In this document: positions 35,467 through 45,648 of the stretch, one piece after another
How the letters are laid out: the number at the start of each line of letters is the position of its first letter
Position numbering within the stretch: the stretch's first letter is position 1
NCBI GenBank assembly: GCA_902631405.1
Contig: CACOYI010000010.1
Coordinates: 1 to 49,873, forward strand
Source: K189A clade bacterium
Lineage (GTDB): Bacteria > Pseudomonadota > Gammaproteobacteria > Pseudomonadales > Azotimanducaceae
Length of the DNA: 49,873 nucleotides
Direction of reading: 5' to 3'
Notes under the pieces: model-generated
Told to the model about the DNA's origin: nothing
Seen by the model: only the letters and a program-made list of their open reading frames with translations
The model's database searches: none
Made by a program: the position numbers and the translations under genes

Positions 35467-38253
35467 TTAACCATTTCCGAGCGTGTATCGCAGACCTACT
35501 TGGAATACTCGTCCAAGCGGGTTATGAGTATACGCGTCATAACCCTGCTCGTGCGGGGCTAGCGGCGCTCGCTCATCGCTCAAATTCAAAGCAGAACCAG
35601 TGAGACGGAGAGATCCATCCAACAGCTCTATGCTGTAATGAGCGTCGAAAGTTAGCATGGAATCAACCTCTGTTATCCCAGCAACTCCATATGCCGTAGA
35701 GGATTGATCTACATCCATTGCATCAATGTAGCGCGCATAGATTCGTGCGTTCGACACACCGTTGGTCCAACCGACCCAGCCATTAATCTTGAATGCTGGC
35801 ATGGATCTTACCTCGATGGGCAAAGCCGTCGCTCTGACATTGTATTTGCCAACTGCGTCGTACAGCCCACCAGTTCGCGTTCCGTCTGAGGCTAGCTCGC
35901 CGGATACGTCATAGGAAAGGATGTAGTTTGCATTCGCACCAGTACTGACAATTCCAAAGTCCATAGGAATTTGCCAGTCGACCTCTATGTCGATTCCATC
36001 GGTTTCGATATCGTCTCCATTGATCAGCTCTGTCACGATCTTGTTTACCTGACCTGCGTCGTTAGTAACGAGATCTGCACAGGCACAAGTCGCAGCTTCT
36101 CTACCAAAAGGTCCTGACAACGACATACTGTAGTAGTCTACCGTCATGGTAAGACCATCTGTCGGCGCAAAGATCGCTCCAATATTGAAGTTATCGGAAG
36201 CTTCTGGGTCTAATGCTGTTGGCACCGGTGTTTCAATAGACAGGTACTCACCAAGAGGCGCGTAAAGCTCCAGTGAAATAGTAGGATTGCTAGGCAATAC
36301 TGGCACTCTAAACACTTGCTCATAAGATGCCCTGATCGCTAACGTATCAGTCACATCCCAACGACCCGCAAATTTAGGCTTGGTTACTGCATCAAGGTCA
36401 TAGTCTTCATGCCGTATACCGATTTCTACATCCAAGTTTGGCGTAAGTGGTATAGCTGCCTCAGCGAACACAGCCCAGTTGGTCGTTTCCAGGTAGTTGT
36501 ACAGTGATACTCCCAGGAAGTGGAATGGGGATGGCTGCGCGCCGTCCACTCTGTTGTCTCCTGTGGGATTGTACTCGGACTCGTAGTATCTATGTTGGCC
36601 ACCGACCGCGAACGCCACGTTGCCGGACCCGGTATCGATTGGTAAATCTCCACTTACAACAAGATCAGTAACAAGGTAATTGTTTTCGGTAATTCCCGCA
36701 GATCTACCGGTAAACCAATCTCGAATGAAAGGCATGTTATACAACGCTGTTCCAGGAGCAGCGGTTGAGCCGGTGCCTGCTGGATTGAAGTAGAAACATC
36801 CTTGAGAGCCGTCACCTCGAATTGCGTCATTATCCGCGGAGTTAGCTGTTTCACTGACTCGCGGACAGTTAGGTCCTCCCACTCCATTTACGGCTTGGTC
36901 AAAACGTTGGGTGAGTATGTCTGTTCCACCAACGTCCGAATCCGCTTCGGCATAAGTTATAGACAAGTCATAGTTCAACCCGTCGGTGGGAGCAAAGTCT
37001 AAGAAGCCTCTTACTCCTCCTACCATTCTCAATGAATGATGCTCACGAGGAAACTGAACTGCCGGTCCTTCTCCCGCAAGTGATCTTCCCCACCACAAGG
37101 CGCCACCAGCGGCAGTAAACGCTGCTGCCTGATCGTCCGTCATATTATTTGCCATGAGGTCCGCTAGGCCAGGATTGCTCAATGGTACAAACGTAAAATA
37201 GTTCGCGCCGGGGTTAGTTGGCGGATAGCTAGGTGATCCTTCATAGATCGTCTCTAGCTTCGACCACAAAAACTCTCCATATACTTCCATATTCTCCGAG
37301 ACTTCAAACTTAGTTTGAGCCAGGAACTTGAGTCGTTTTTGAGGATCAATGATGTTGGCAAATGGCATGTAGCTGTAACCACATCCACTCCAGGCATTTG
37401 CCTGCCTGAGTATTGCTGTACCTCCGTTGGAGCCCCAGCTCTTTCCACACTCAGGGTCTACTACTTGATTGGAAGTGTCGTAATTTGCCGGAGTAAAAGT
37501 ACCTGGGTTACCGAAGGAGGACACCCCTAGCGGCCATGCACCGAATCTGTGGTCGACTTGACCATGTTCGTGAATGTTTAGTCGATCTCGATTCTCGTAC
37601 TCGAAAGACACAACAAGGTTTGCAGAATCGTTTGCTGTTCCCCAGATCAGACCAAAGTTTTGGTCCCCGCCTTCGCTTTCTTGGACAAAAGCACTGTTGG
37701 TTTGGATTTCAAGACCTTCGAATTCATCTCGAGTGATGAAGTTCCATACACCTGCCATTGCATCGGTACCATAGGTCACTGAGCCACCGTTCTTAAGAAG
37801 CTCTACCCGCTCCATGGCTATAGTTGGGAAAGCGCCCACATCAACCACGTACTGGCCACCTTTACCGACACTCGCGCCGGTAACAACCATCCTTTTTCCA
37901 TTCATGAGAACCAGTGAGCGTTCTGCTCCGAGGCCCCGAATGTTGATGTTTTTTAGTCCAGTAGCCACACCGGAACCCGCGTATTGCTCTGACTGATTTA
38001 AGGTTCCCGACATCGCAGGAGTGTTACGAATGATCTCAACCATTTGAGGGCTACCCTGCTCCTCCCATTCAGATCTATCGTACACATCAACTGGATTTGA
38101 TTGCTCCTCTACTGCCCTCGCTATGTAGGATCCAGTGACCACCACCTCTTCCATCTCCGGATTATCATCTTCAGCCACGACTGACTGAGTGACCGCCATA
38201 CTTATGCTGGCAAGAACGAACGCGAGTCGCTTTAAAAACGAATCTTTATTCAT
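35467..38253 (-). CDS. TonB-dependent outer-membrane receptor (large, Oar/IroN-like)
   Basis: A 928-aa receptor with signal peptide (RLAFVLASISMAVTQSVVA, cleaved near A-E-D), a TonB box-like MEEVVVTGSYIARA and a plug (NINIRGLGAERSLVLMNGKR, ERVELLKNGGSVTYGTDAMAGVWNFITR). The barrel ends in GRVFQVGLRYTLGN, as in the class that often transports sugars, peptides or cobamide-like molecules in marine bacteria. A cysteine-containing extracellular loop (CACADLV) is visible. The start is set by AAGGAGACGTA. It is monocistronic with its own terminator. A 14-bp palindrome lies 75 nt upstream. The ligand is unknown; the next upstream gene (38434) is an unrelated unknown. Confidence 0.93.
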   Translation of the reverse strand: MNKDSFLKRLAFVLASISMAVTQSVVAEDDNPEMEEVVVTGSYIARAVEEQSNPVDVYDRSEWEEQGSPQMVEIIRNTPAMSGTLNQSEQYAGSGVATGLKNINIRGLGAERSLVLMNGKRMVVTGASVGKGGQYVVDVGAFPTIAMERVELLKNGGSVTYGTDAMAGVWNFITRDEFEGLEIQTNSAFVQESEGGDQNFGLIWGTANDSANLVVSFEYENRDRLNIHEHGQVDHRFGAWPLGVSSFGNPGTFTPANYDTSNQVVDPECGKSWGSNGGTAILRQANAWSGCGYSYMPFANIIDPQKRLKFLAQTKFEVSENMEVYGEFLWSKLETIYEGSPSYPPTNPGANYFTFVPLSNPGLADLMANNMTDDQAAAFTAAGGALWWGRSLAGEGPAVQFPREHHSLRMVGGVRGFLDFAPTDGLNYDLSITYAEADSDVGGTDILTQRFDQAVNGVGGPNCPRVSETANSADNDAIRGDGSQGCFYFNPAGTGSTAAPGTALYNMPFIRDWFTGRSAGITENNYLVTDLVVSGDLPIDTGSGNVAFAVGGQHRYYESEYNPTGDNRVDGAQPSPFHFLGVSLYNYLETTNWAVFAEAAIPLTPNLDVEIGIRHEDYDLDAVTKPKFAGRWDVTDTLAIRASYEQVFRVPVLPSNPTISLELYAPLGEYLSIETPVPTALDPEASDNFNIGAIFAPTDGLTMTVDYYSMSLSGPFGREAATCACADLVTNDAGQVNKIVTELINGDDIETDGIDIEVDWQIPMDFGIVSTGANANYILSYDVSGELASDGTRTGGLYDAVGKYNVRATALPIEVRSMPAFKINGWVGWTNGVSNARIYARYIDAMDVDQSSTAYGVAGITEVDSMLTFDAHYSIELLDGSLRLTGSALNLSDERAPLAPHEQGYDAYTHNPLGRVFQVGLRYTLGNG

Positions 38254-38327
38254 TACGTCTCCTTTGTTTTTTCAATAAACTGTTCATCTGCTAGGACGAA
38301 CAACTCTCCCTTTTATTTTCTCTTTTA

Positions 38328-38341
38328 ACTTAACGTTAAGT
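38328..38341. promoter_or_regulatory. 14-bp perfect palindrome upstream of the second TonB receptor
   Basis: ACTTAACGTTAAGT is a perfect dyad 75-88 nt before the receptor start, in the 180-nt gap behind the 216-aa gene. Its size and symmetry suggest an operator for a dimeric regulator of the receptor. It differs in sequence from the site at 14573. Confidence 0.4.
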
Positions 38342-38433
38342 AGGAAAATTGAGGGCAGACTAGCACGAAATGGAGACGCTTTTCACAAATTTTTGACTCA
38401 AAAAAAGGATTTGCAATACCTTCTAAATGACGT

Positions 38434-39084
38434 CTAAGAATCGGAGATAAAGCCATCAAGCTCGACGTTCTGAGGGTACTGGCAAATCCTCTCTGTTCGC
38501 GTCGCAATGCCATCGATGAAGGTAAAAATCATATTCTCGCCATCCATTTTTCGCGTCACAGTATCGAACCAATCAAATAGTCGGAAAACCATGATTCCTT
38601 CCTCGTTCACGTGAATAGCCGTATGGAAATTGTTGCAAAGAGCTCCAACATCCCGCGCGCCATTTTCCAACGTTCCATCCAGCCGGAAATCGTGAATTAT
38701 TCCATGAGCAGTTACGACAACGCGGTTTCCACATTGTTCGATTCGCTCGAGATGACCAACCCTTCCTGATATACCCTTCCACAGGCCCCTCATATCGACC
38801 ACTCCTGGGGCCAGGGGTTCGGTGCATTCAGCCAATATCGGCAAGGGCACATCCTCAAGCGCGCATCCCGGTGTATAGGCTTTAGGTATATCGTTGGCGT
38901 GTTTTCCAGATCCGTCGAGCGCAGGCAATTCACAATAGTTCACCTGGCGACCGTCGCCCTCAAATATCGATTTATCCGTTGTATCCATCGGGCGCGGCAT
39001 TAAAAACGCATAGCTTAGCAAGACGGCCACAACTAACATCAGTCCAGCAAGTAAAATCTTTGCGACCTTGAAAATGCTACCCAC
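38434..39084 (-). CDS. Membrane-anchored hypothetical protein, 216 aa
   Basis: The protein has one N-terminal transmembrane segment (about residues 7-28, ILLAGLMLVVAVLLSYAFLM), with the rest predicted periplasmic. The body contains several cysteines (NYCELPA, GCALEDV, AECTEPL, QCGNRVVVT, CNNFHTA) that could pair. A lipocalin-like beta series is visible (GLWKGISGRVGHLERIEQCGNRVVVTAHGIIHDFRLDGT). The closing part (IFTFIDGIATRTERICQYP) is a second sheet. I cannot assign a family. GTG start has GGAG at 6 nt. It follows the giant lipoprotein gene by 22 nt and is likely in its operon. Confidence 0.65.
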   Translation of the reverse strand: MGSIFKVAKILLAGLMLVVAVLLSYAFLMPRPMDTTDKSIFEGDGRQVNYCELPALDGSGKHANDIPKAYTPGCALEDVPLPILAECTEPLAPGVVDMRGLWKGISGRVGHLERIEQCGNRVVVTAHGIIHDFRLDGTLENGARDVGALCNNFHTAIHVNEEGIMVFRLFDWFDTVTRKMDGENMIFTFIDGIATRTERICQYPQNVELDGFISDS

Positions 39085-39106
39085 AATTTACTCCACTTTT
39101 TGGAAG

Positions 39107-42100
39107 TTAGTGCTTCGTCGCATCAAGTGGATAGGCGTCGTAAATGTTTTTAACTTCATCGCCATCGACGTCCGTATGGTCGAAAATTCTTAAAATATCG
39201 TTGTACGAGCCCACTAACGTCCGGTCATCACCGGTCTTCGTTTTGTCGCCAACGAGTCTGCCACCGACATAATCGTAATCCATATAATAATTTTGAGAAA
39301 TCATCAAAGCGCCATCCACTGCGCCAATCAGCTCTACATCTCTCCAAAACGCGATTCCACAATCTGTATAATCGCCATCATAGTCGTAATCGCGTAGGGA
39401 ACATCCTATTGCCGAAATAAAATTGCCGGCACGACTCCATGAATAGTCTCTATAGAACCATCCATCGTTAGTGCGTGCATGGTTGTTGCCGCCCCCAATA
39501 TAAAGTTCCGAGAAAGACGCAAAATTACGCATCGTGCCGTCCGAATTATATACGAAGGCAAAATATCCTGTTGGATCTGGATTTTTCTGGTAAAGAGGAT
39601 TCGCGCCTGTATTTAGCAAGTCTTTTCCAAAAAAGGCCGACATATCAACATCGTTTGCCTCTTGAGGGATAGCGTAGGTATATTTCGAGATAATCGTGCC
39701 ACCATCAGCAGAAATACCCTTTGCGTGAATTCCCATAATGTTATCGTCGATGTGATATCTGCCAACGATTACTCTCGCAGCATTATCATCAAAAACGATA
39801 ACGATCGAGCTAGCCTGATTTTTACTCCACGAAAATGTTCTATTGCTCCGTATAGTTTTTCCAGTTCCGTCAGCCTCAAACTCAAACAGGCCGAAAGCCA
39901 AAGCCTTAGTCTCATCAACAGAACCACTCACACTTCGGTCAAATCTAAGATCTGCTGGTAACGCCCACCTTTTTGTTAATTCATCACTCGTAAAAGGCTT
40001 TAGTTGGTCCCCTTCAAACTCATACCATGTCTCTGTCGAAAAGGTGGTTGTATCGGTTTTCACTGGTAGGCTTGGATCGGCAACGAAGCTTGTATCAACT
40101 AAATAGGTCTTAATGGTCCGAGAACTGTACAACTGATATATCCCGCTTGACTGCGAAACTAACCAATAGGAGTAGTCAGTCCGAGATTGCGTCTCCGCCT
40201 GCACAAATCCAGAACCATCTTCCCCGAACTGGGCTTCCCAAACTTCGGTATTGAGATTAGAGAGGGAAGAAGAAGACTCTAGGGTGTAATAGAAAAGATA
40301 AGAAGAGGTACCATCTGTGACATTTTCCAGCATAAGTTGATTATCGGCGACTCTCCAGGTCCCAGTCTCTTCGTTCTCGTCAAACCAATCGTTTATTTTG
40401 ACGGTTTTATCCGACTCGAGTGAAATCAGGGTCCCCGATCTGAACGCATCGAAGGTTAAATCGGATCTCGTTAACTCCGATATGGTTATAAATTCGCTTG
40501 GCCATTGAGATATATCGATCGGTTTGGCGGCAGAGATGGAATCATCGAGCGGGAAGGCGTCCAGAGGTGATGCATCATCCGCATCCAGAGTGCCGTCGCC
40601 ATCATCATCCGTGTCTGTGTTATTACCGACACCATCCATATCGGTATCAAGCGTCTCAGAACCATCGTTTGGAAACGGATCTGAATTATCTCCGACACCA
40701 TCTGAGTCCGAATCTATAGTCTCAGTAGCATCTAGAGGAAACGCATCTGATGCATCGACCACCCCATCGCCATCGTCGTCTGTATCAGCCGTATTTCCAA
40801 TACCATCCAAATCCGTATCAATCGTTTCACTGGAATCATTTGGAAATAAATCAGCAAAGTCTGCAACGCCATCGTTATCGGCGTCAGTAAGAACCGATCC
40901 GGTGCCATCATCCGAGATTGTCACGCGTATCAGGGGATCGCGAAGGGACGCAGTCGAGGAACTGAGGAGTATGCTGAACTCCTCGGAGTTTTCGCATAAA
41001 GCCGCATCTTTCATTACAGGTACTTGAATAGTAGCTCTCGATTGTCCATTGACCGTTTGGATATCAGCTGCACTTATCGTCCCGGAAACAGAAGTGAAAT
41101 CTGTACCCATCGTCGCCGAGTTACTTATCGTTTTATAGGTGACTGATATGTCAGGCGCCGAATGACTGAACGAGAGCGTTGCGTTTGCAGAGCTTGATTT
41201 TTCGGAGACTGTTAGGTCGTTCCCGTAAATAACTGGTGCGGGATCCTTAGCAACAGAAAATGTAGTTCTGATTAAGTTAAACTGCTGGCCATCTGGCGTC
41301 GAGAATTTCGGATTCGTGTAGGGTTCAGCACTCGAGAATTCAAACTCCATCGAATAATCCCCAGCGGTGAAAAAATCAGCAAGCTCTGGCGTATTCGCTG
41401 CGATATTCTTTGATATAAAATCCATAAGCTTCAAATCAAGAGAGGCCGGCCTCGAAATCCCGTACTCCGAAATTCTTAGAACACTGTCCCCATCAGTGTT
41501 CCAAGAGCTTGAAATAGCGGTTCCATTTGTAGATGTATAAACGAGATTGTGCGCACCCTCTCGTGACACTAGAAACAGCCCGTTCTCGTTCGCAACCCAA
41601 GTGAGATAAATGCTTGCTGTTAGTGCTCTTTCGCCTGGCTGTCTAGAGTAATCTGAACCCTCAAAAAGCCGCACCTCTAAGTTCCCTAAATTGCCATCAG
41701 TTTGCGTTGTTGGGAGGCCCTTGATTGGAACACTCAACTCAGGGGCCTTACCGCCGCTGCCCCTCAACATGGCGTTTAGATTATCCATGTCCAATGCCAT
41801 TGGACCAAAATCAGCTGTCACCTCGGCGTTTGTCACTGACATGGTGGCCTGATAATGAGCAGGAGTGGATTCGTTTCCGTCTAGATAATCGGTCACGCTC
41901 ACAACATTAGAAACCAGACTGAAAACCAGGTCGCTGCTGGAACTGGGCGTTGCTGATAGGGCGCCTGCCAAAGGAGGCGTACAGTAGTAAGCACGGTCGT
42001 TTGGTTTCGCATCAAGCAGATCCGGCACTCCGTCACCATCGATATCAAGATCGAGGCTCATTCCAAGAGCTTGACAGGCAGCATCACAACTATCCGGTCG

Positions 42101-45100
42101 ACCGTCCCCATCAAAGTCAGTCAATGCGCCCAAGCTCACCGATGGATAACCATCGTCAACATCGGCAACCTTGTCTGAGTCACTATCCACGGATAATTGG
42201 TAAACCGAAACTCTACCCGCTTCTGTTAATTCACCTGATGTTTCATACCGCGCCGAAACGGCCAAAACACCCCCATCTGAGCTCAGTCTATTGGAGAACA
42301 TGAAAGCTCTATCCCCAGTGCCAGTGAACTTACTTAGAATCTCCCAACTCGAGCCGTTCCACATGAACAACGAAACGCTGCCGCTGAACGTATAAACGTC
42401 GCTCAGATCCTCGAGCAAAGCTGATACCGCTAATATGTTTCCTGTATCGTCAAGATTCAGGTCACCACCAAACCGATCTCCCTCAGCTCCCTTTAGTGTT
42501 GCTCCTCGTTGAGTCCACGAACTATCAACAAAATCGTAAATTTTCAATTGACCCGCGTCTTCCCCAGCGGAGTCGTTTTTGTGTGCACCATGGGCTAGCA
42601 CATCACCTGTTTTGTTTAATGCAACATAGAACGCCTCGTCAAATTCGGCATCACCAAAAATTGTTTGGCCAATGGTACTCCAGACATCGTTCACCAAGCG
42701 CCAAGTCTTCACACTCCCAGTCAGCAGATTATCAGCGTTCGGATCTAATCCACCTCCGATCGCCACGGTAGAGCCATCACCGCTAATATCGATATCGACC
42801 CCGTAAGAAGATGCACTGGTAGCGGACAGCGGATCCCCTTTCTGGGTCCAGTTATTCCCATCCCAATCATAAACATACGCCGTCGAGTTCGCGTAGTAAT
42901 AGGCGCAAGGCGTGCTGGGACAGACGACGCTTCCATTTTGTGCAAAAACTAACCTGTTCCCGCTATCATCCAGAACGACCTTTTTGCCGAAACGGGTTCC
43001 AGGCTCAGAGGCCTGAATGGTACTCCCCATTTGGGACCATGTGGTGCCATCCCACTTATAAACACGAACCTGCCCTTCTTCACCCTCTACCTCGCGCCCA
43101 TCAGCGAAGCTCGCCCCGACCGCGAGGATATCGCCCGTTTTATTGAGAGCGACACTGATTCCAAAATTTGAATCAGCCAAACCATTGGTGAGCTCACCCC
43201 CCAACTTTTCCCAAGCGCCACTGGCATATTGATACACCTGGACGCTGCCTTGCGTGACCGCATCATCAGTTGCTCCTCCATCACCCGGCGAACCAATCGC
43301 GAGAATATCTCCGGCGCCGTTGAGCGCGATTTTACCGGACCGGACTCCTGATTCATCTCCAAAAAGGTTCTCGCCTTTTTGGGTCATTGCCAAGCGACTC
43401 GTGCTAGAAGTGGCCAGTGAACCATAGGTCGTCTCTAACAGATCTGAAAACCCGTCTGAATCGTCGTCGGTATCAGCATTGTTTCCTAAGCCATCGCCAT
43501 CGGTATCCAAACTTTCAGCCGCGTCATTTGGAAACACATCTGAATTATCGCCAACACCATCACCATCCGTATCAATCGTCTCGGTTGCCAAATTCGGGAA
43601 AATATCAGCGTTGTCGCCAACACCATCACCATCACTGTCGAGTGTTTCAGTCGCATCGTTAGGAAATGCATCCGCATTATCCCCGACACCGTCAGAATCA
43701 GTATCTTCTGTCTCTGACGCTAGAGATGGAAAAGCATCAGCGTTGTCGCCGACACCATCCCCATCAGTGTCAAGTGTCTCAGCAGGATCATTCGGAAAGG
43801 CGTCACTGGCATCAAAAATGCCATCTCCATCAGAATCAACAAATGCGGCAATCGAATCATTGAGCCCACCACTGGCACTAGCTTGCGTGTCTACGTCGGA
43901 CGAGGTGGTGAAGGTGTCTGTCGTGATTTCGCCGGTGACCAACTGCTCAGCCAAAGTCGAGGTGTTGGTCACGATTCCAGCGATATCCTCTGCCGAAGAG
44001 GCGGTTGTCAGAACCGACACGCCAGCACTCGCCACCTGAGTTTTGATTAATGCATTCGTCTCGGCAGCTGTTGCCGCAATCGCGCTAATGTTCTCAGTCT
44101 GTGTACTATCCAGTCCTGTGGAGGTTATTAGTTCTTGTGTTTCTTTAATCTGCAGAATTGCCGTTACTATTGCATCGTTTGTGTCTGAAAGATCTAACGT
44201 ACCAGCCGTTTGCTTAGCTTCTATCTCCGCCACAATCAACGTCGCTGATTCCTCTGCCGTCTCTTTTAATATTTCATTCGTAACCGTGGCATCACCCAGA
44301 TCCACAGTAACAGCGGAAGCGCTGCCCGCTGAAACAACAGCAGCATCAATGGTCTCAACCAATTCTTTGGTGACCGTGCTGGTGATCATGGCTGCACGCT
44401 CAGCAGCACTCTGAACCCCTGAGGTTGTCGTGTCAGTCACAACCGCATCCGCCGTCTGGATCAGATTGGCTATCTGAACCGAGGTGGTCACCACATTATC
44501 GGCAACACTCTCTAACTCCGTAGTGGTAATACCAATACTCTCAGCCAGTGCGGCTGAACTTGCGAATTCACCTGAAGACTCCGTGCTATCCGTTGCCAAC
44601 GCCCAGGGATCAATACTTGTGATCTCATCTGGTGTAACTGTATCTGGGAAACCCAAAGCAATCAGTACCGAAGCCGGATCTGTAGCTACTGAGACAACCG
44701 TACTCAGAGGAGTTACTGCTACCGCTTGAGAAGCATCAGCGGGCACTTCAGCTATCAACGCTAAGCTAGGAAGCTCCTTATTCGTCAGAATGTCAGTGCC
44801 GCCAATGGACAGGACTCTCAACTCAAAGCCTGATTGAGCTTCGGTTTCTGCTAAGGCGTAATAGCCCTGACTGTCTGAACTAACATTTGCCTCATCCGAC
44901 CCACATTCTGAGTCTTCGTTAGTATCCAGACACACTGTGGCATTGGAGAGCGGTGCATCCACTACCCTACCCTCTACGGCATTCGTCACCGTGACAGATA
45001 CATCTTGCGTGACTGTCACTTTGCCGTCATAAGCACCAAGAGTGACCTCATAGACATTATCGCCTGAAGCATCTCCAGGTGCTTCAAAATTAGGCGCCGT

Positions 45101-45502
45101 CTTAAAACTAAGGGGATTGCTCGTGCAGCGACTCGCATTGCAGACACCCAGCTCAAAGAGATCGGAATCTGCTCCACTCTCAATACTGAGAGCTAACGTG
45201 TCATCAGAGTCTTCATCATCAGCCTCAATTGTTCCTGCAGCCGTGTTGTTCTCGACCACAAAGAAAGAGCTGCTGCTAGAGAAGGCAGGTTGGGAGTTGC
45301 TGGGTGCTGTACCCCCCGATGTGCCGCTTCCGCCAGTCGAACCGCTGCCACTTGAACTGCCAGAGCCACCTGTAGAACCTGTCCCTCCAGAAGAGCCTGA
45401 ACCACCAGAAGCACCTCCAGATGCGGAAGAGCCACCCCCGCCGCCACCTCCACAAGAACCGAGTAAAAACACGAGGATCGAAAATAAAACAGCTCGCGAC
45501 AT
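39107..45502 (-). CDS. Giant mosaic lipoprotein with thrombospondin-3, FG-GAP and Calx-beta modules
   Basis: At 2131 aa this is the largest gene. The signal ends in LLGSC (lipobox Cys17), followed by a long Gly/Ser linker. A cadherin-like segment comes next (PAFSSSSSFFVVENNTAAG). A carboxypeptidase-like region holds VVDAPLSNATVCLDTNEDSECG. A long helical Thr/Ala-rich stretch leads to about six thrombospondin type-3 calcium repeats (DTDGDGVGDNADAFPNDA). FG-GAP-like propeller repeats follow (about 700-1115; KIALNGAGDILAIGSP). A Calx-beta module is at about 1424-1532. A second set of D-x-D repeats and a C-terminal unknown domain ending in DHTDVDGDEVKNIYDAYPLD complete it. It is a surface adhesin- or binding-type protein that needs calcium. 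TTG 45505 opens the frame; ATG 45502 fits AAAGGGGG better. Confidence 0.88.
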   Translation of the reverse strand: MSRAVLFSILVFLLGSCGGGGGGGSSASGGASGGSGSSGGTGSTGGSGSSSGSGSTGGSGTSGGTAPSNSQPAFSSSSSFFVVENNTAAGTIEADDEDSDDTLALSIESGADSDLFELGVCNASRCTSNPLSFKTAPNFEAPGDASGDNVYEVTLGAYDGKVTVTQDVSVTVTNAVEGRVVDAPLSNATVCLDTNEDSECGSDEANVSSDSQGYYALAETEAQSGFELRVLSIGGTDILTNKELPSLALIAEVPADASQAVAVTPLSTVVSVATDPASVLIALGFPDTVTPDEITSIDPWALATDSTESSGEFASSAALAESIGITTTELESVADNVVTTSVQIANLIQTADAVVTDTTTSGVQSAAERAAMITSTVTKELVETIDAAVVSAGSASAVTVDLGDATVTNEILKETAEESATLIVAEIEAKQTAGTLDLSDTNDAIVTAILQIKETQELITSTGLDSTQTENISAIAATAAETNALIKTQVASAGVSVLTTASSAEDIAGIVTNTSTLAEQLVTGEITTDTFTTSSDVDTQASASGGLNDSIAAFVDSDGDGIFDASDAFPNDPAETLDTDGDGVGDNADAFPSLASETEDTDSDGVGDNADAFPNDATETLDSDGDGVGDNADIFPNLATETIDTDGDGVGDNSDVFPNDAAESLDTDGDGLGNNADTDDDSDGFSDLLETTYGSLATSSTSRLAMTQKGENLFGDESGVRSGKIALNGAGDILAIGSPGDGGATDDAVTQGSVQVYQYASGAWEKLGGELTNGLADSNFGISVALNKTGDILAVGASFADGREVEGEEGQVRVYKWDGTTWSQMGSTIQASEPGTRFGKKVVLDDSGNRLVFAQNGSVVCPSTPCAYYYANSTAYVYDWDGNNWTQKGDPLSATSASSYGVDIDISGDGSTVAIGGGLDPNADNLLTGSVKTWRLVNDVWSTIGQTIFGDAEFDEAFYVALNKTGDVLAHGAHKNDSAGEDAGQLKIYDFVDSSWTQRGATLKGAEGDRFGGDLNLDDTGNILAVSALLEDLSDVYTFSGSVSLFMWNGSSWEILSKFTGTGDRAFMFSNRLSSDGGVLAVSARYETSGELTEAGRVSVYQLSVDSDSDKVADVDDGYPSVSLGALTDFDGDGRPDSCDAACQALGMSLDLDIDGDGVPDLLDAKPNDRAYYCTPPLAGALSATPSSSSDLVFSLVSNVVSVTDYLDGNESTPAHYQATMSVTNAEVTADFGPMALDMDNLNAMLRGSGGKAPELSVPIKGLPTTQTDGNLGNLEVRLFEGSDYSRQPGERALTASIYLTWVANENGLFLVSREGAHNLVYTSTNGTAISSSWNTDGDSVLRISEYGISRPASLDLKLMDFISKNIAANTPELADFFTAGDYSMEFEFSSAEPYTNPKFSTPDGQQFNLIRTTFSVAKDPAPVIYGNDLTVSEKSSSANATLSFSHSAPDISVTYKTISNSATMGTDFTSVSGTISAADIQTVNGQSRATIQVPVMKDAALCENSEEFSILLSSSTASLRDPLIRVTISDDGTGSVLTDADNDGVADFADLFPNDSSETIDTDLDGIGNTADTDDDGDGVVDASDAFPLDATETIDSDSDGVGDNSDPFPNDGSETLDTDMDGVGNNTDTDDDGDGTLDADDASPLDAFPLDDSISAAKPIDISQWPSEFITISELTRSDLTFDAFRSGTLISLESDKTVKINDWFDENEETGTWRVADNQLMLENVTDGTSSYLFYYTLESSSSLSNLNTEVWEAQFGEDGSGFVQAETQSRTDYSYWLVSQSSGIYQLYSSRTIKTYLVDTSFVADPSLPVKTDTTTFSTETWYEFEGDQLKPFTSDELTKRWALPADLRFDRSVSGSVDETKALAFGLFEFEADGTGKTIRSNRTFSWSKNQASSIVIVFDDNAARVIVGRYHIDDNIMGIHAKGISADGGTIISKYTYAIPQEANDVDMSAFFGKDLLNTGANPLYQKNPDPTGYFAFVYNSDGTMRNFASFSELYIGGGNNHARTNDGWFYRDYSWSRAGNFISAIGCSLRDYDYDGDYTDCGIAFWRDVELIGAVDGALMISQNYYMDYDYVGGRLVGDKTKTGDDRTLVGSYNDILRIFDHTDVDGDEVKNIYDAYPLDATKH
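40550..40890 (-). repeat. Second block of calcium-binding D-x-D-x-D-G repeats
   Basis: Coding repeats of the thrombospondin-3 type within the giant lipoprotein. They are less regular than the first block: DADNDGVADFADLFPND, DTDLDGIGNTADTDDDGDGV, DSDSDGVGDNSDPFPND and DTDMDGVGNNTDTDDDGDG. Confidence 0.85.
43447..43840 (-). repeat. Tandem 22-residue thrombospondin type-3 repeats
   Basis: About six near-identical 66-nt units encode ETLDTDGDGVGDNADAFPSLAS-type repeats within the giant lipoprotein. Each unit offers Asp ligands for calcium. The repeats also create long spurious frames on the opposite strand, which are not genes. Confidence 0.9.
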
Positions 45503-45592
45503 CAATTGCCCCCTTTAACCGAATGCTCCCCCGTGGCCTCCACACACGGGAAGAAACCAAGGCATGTTACATCGGGAGATGATCGATCGCCT

Positions 45593-45609
45593 ATACCTCG
45601 ACGAGGTAT
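45593..45609. promoter_or_regulatory. 17-bp palindrome between P450 and giant lipoprotein genes
   Basis: ATACCTCG, a central A, then CGAGGTAT form a perfect odd dyad 91-107 nt upstream of the lipoprotein start at 45502 and 40 nt beyond the P450 stop. It is probably an operator. As RNA it would form a 6-bp hairpin with a 5-nt loop, a weak terminator at best, without a U-run on the minus strand. Confidence 0.4.
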
Positions 45610-45648
45610 TTTTGACCGACAAACGCGCCCAAATTTAACCTAGCCCGA

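Noticed and set aside
43447-43840. Tandem repeat as a CRISPR array
   Set aside because: Units are 66 nt, in frame with the lipoprotein, encode calcium-binding repeats and lack unique spacers.
43479-44039. Long plus-strand ORF inside the giant lipoprotein
   Set aside because: It is an antisense shadow of the D-G-D repeats with low-complexity Ser/Pro composition.
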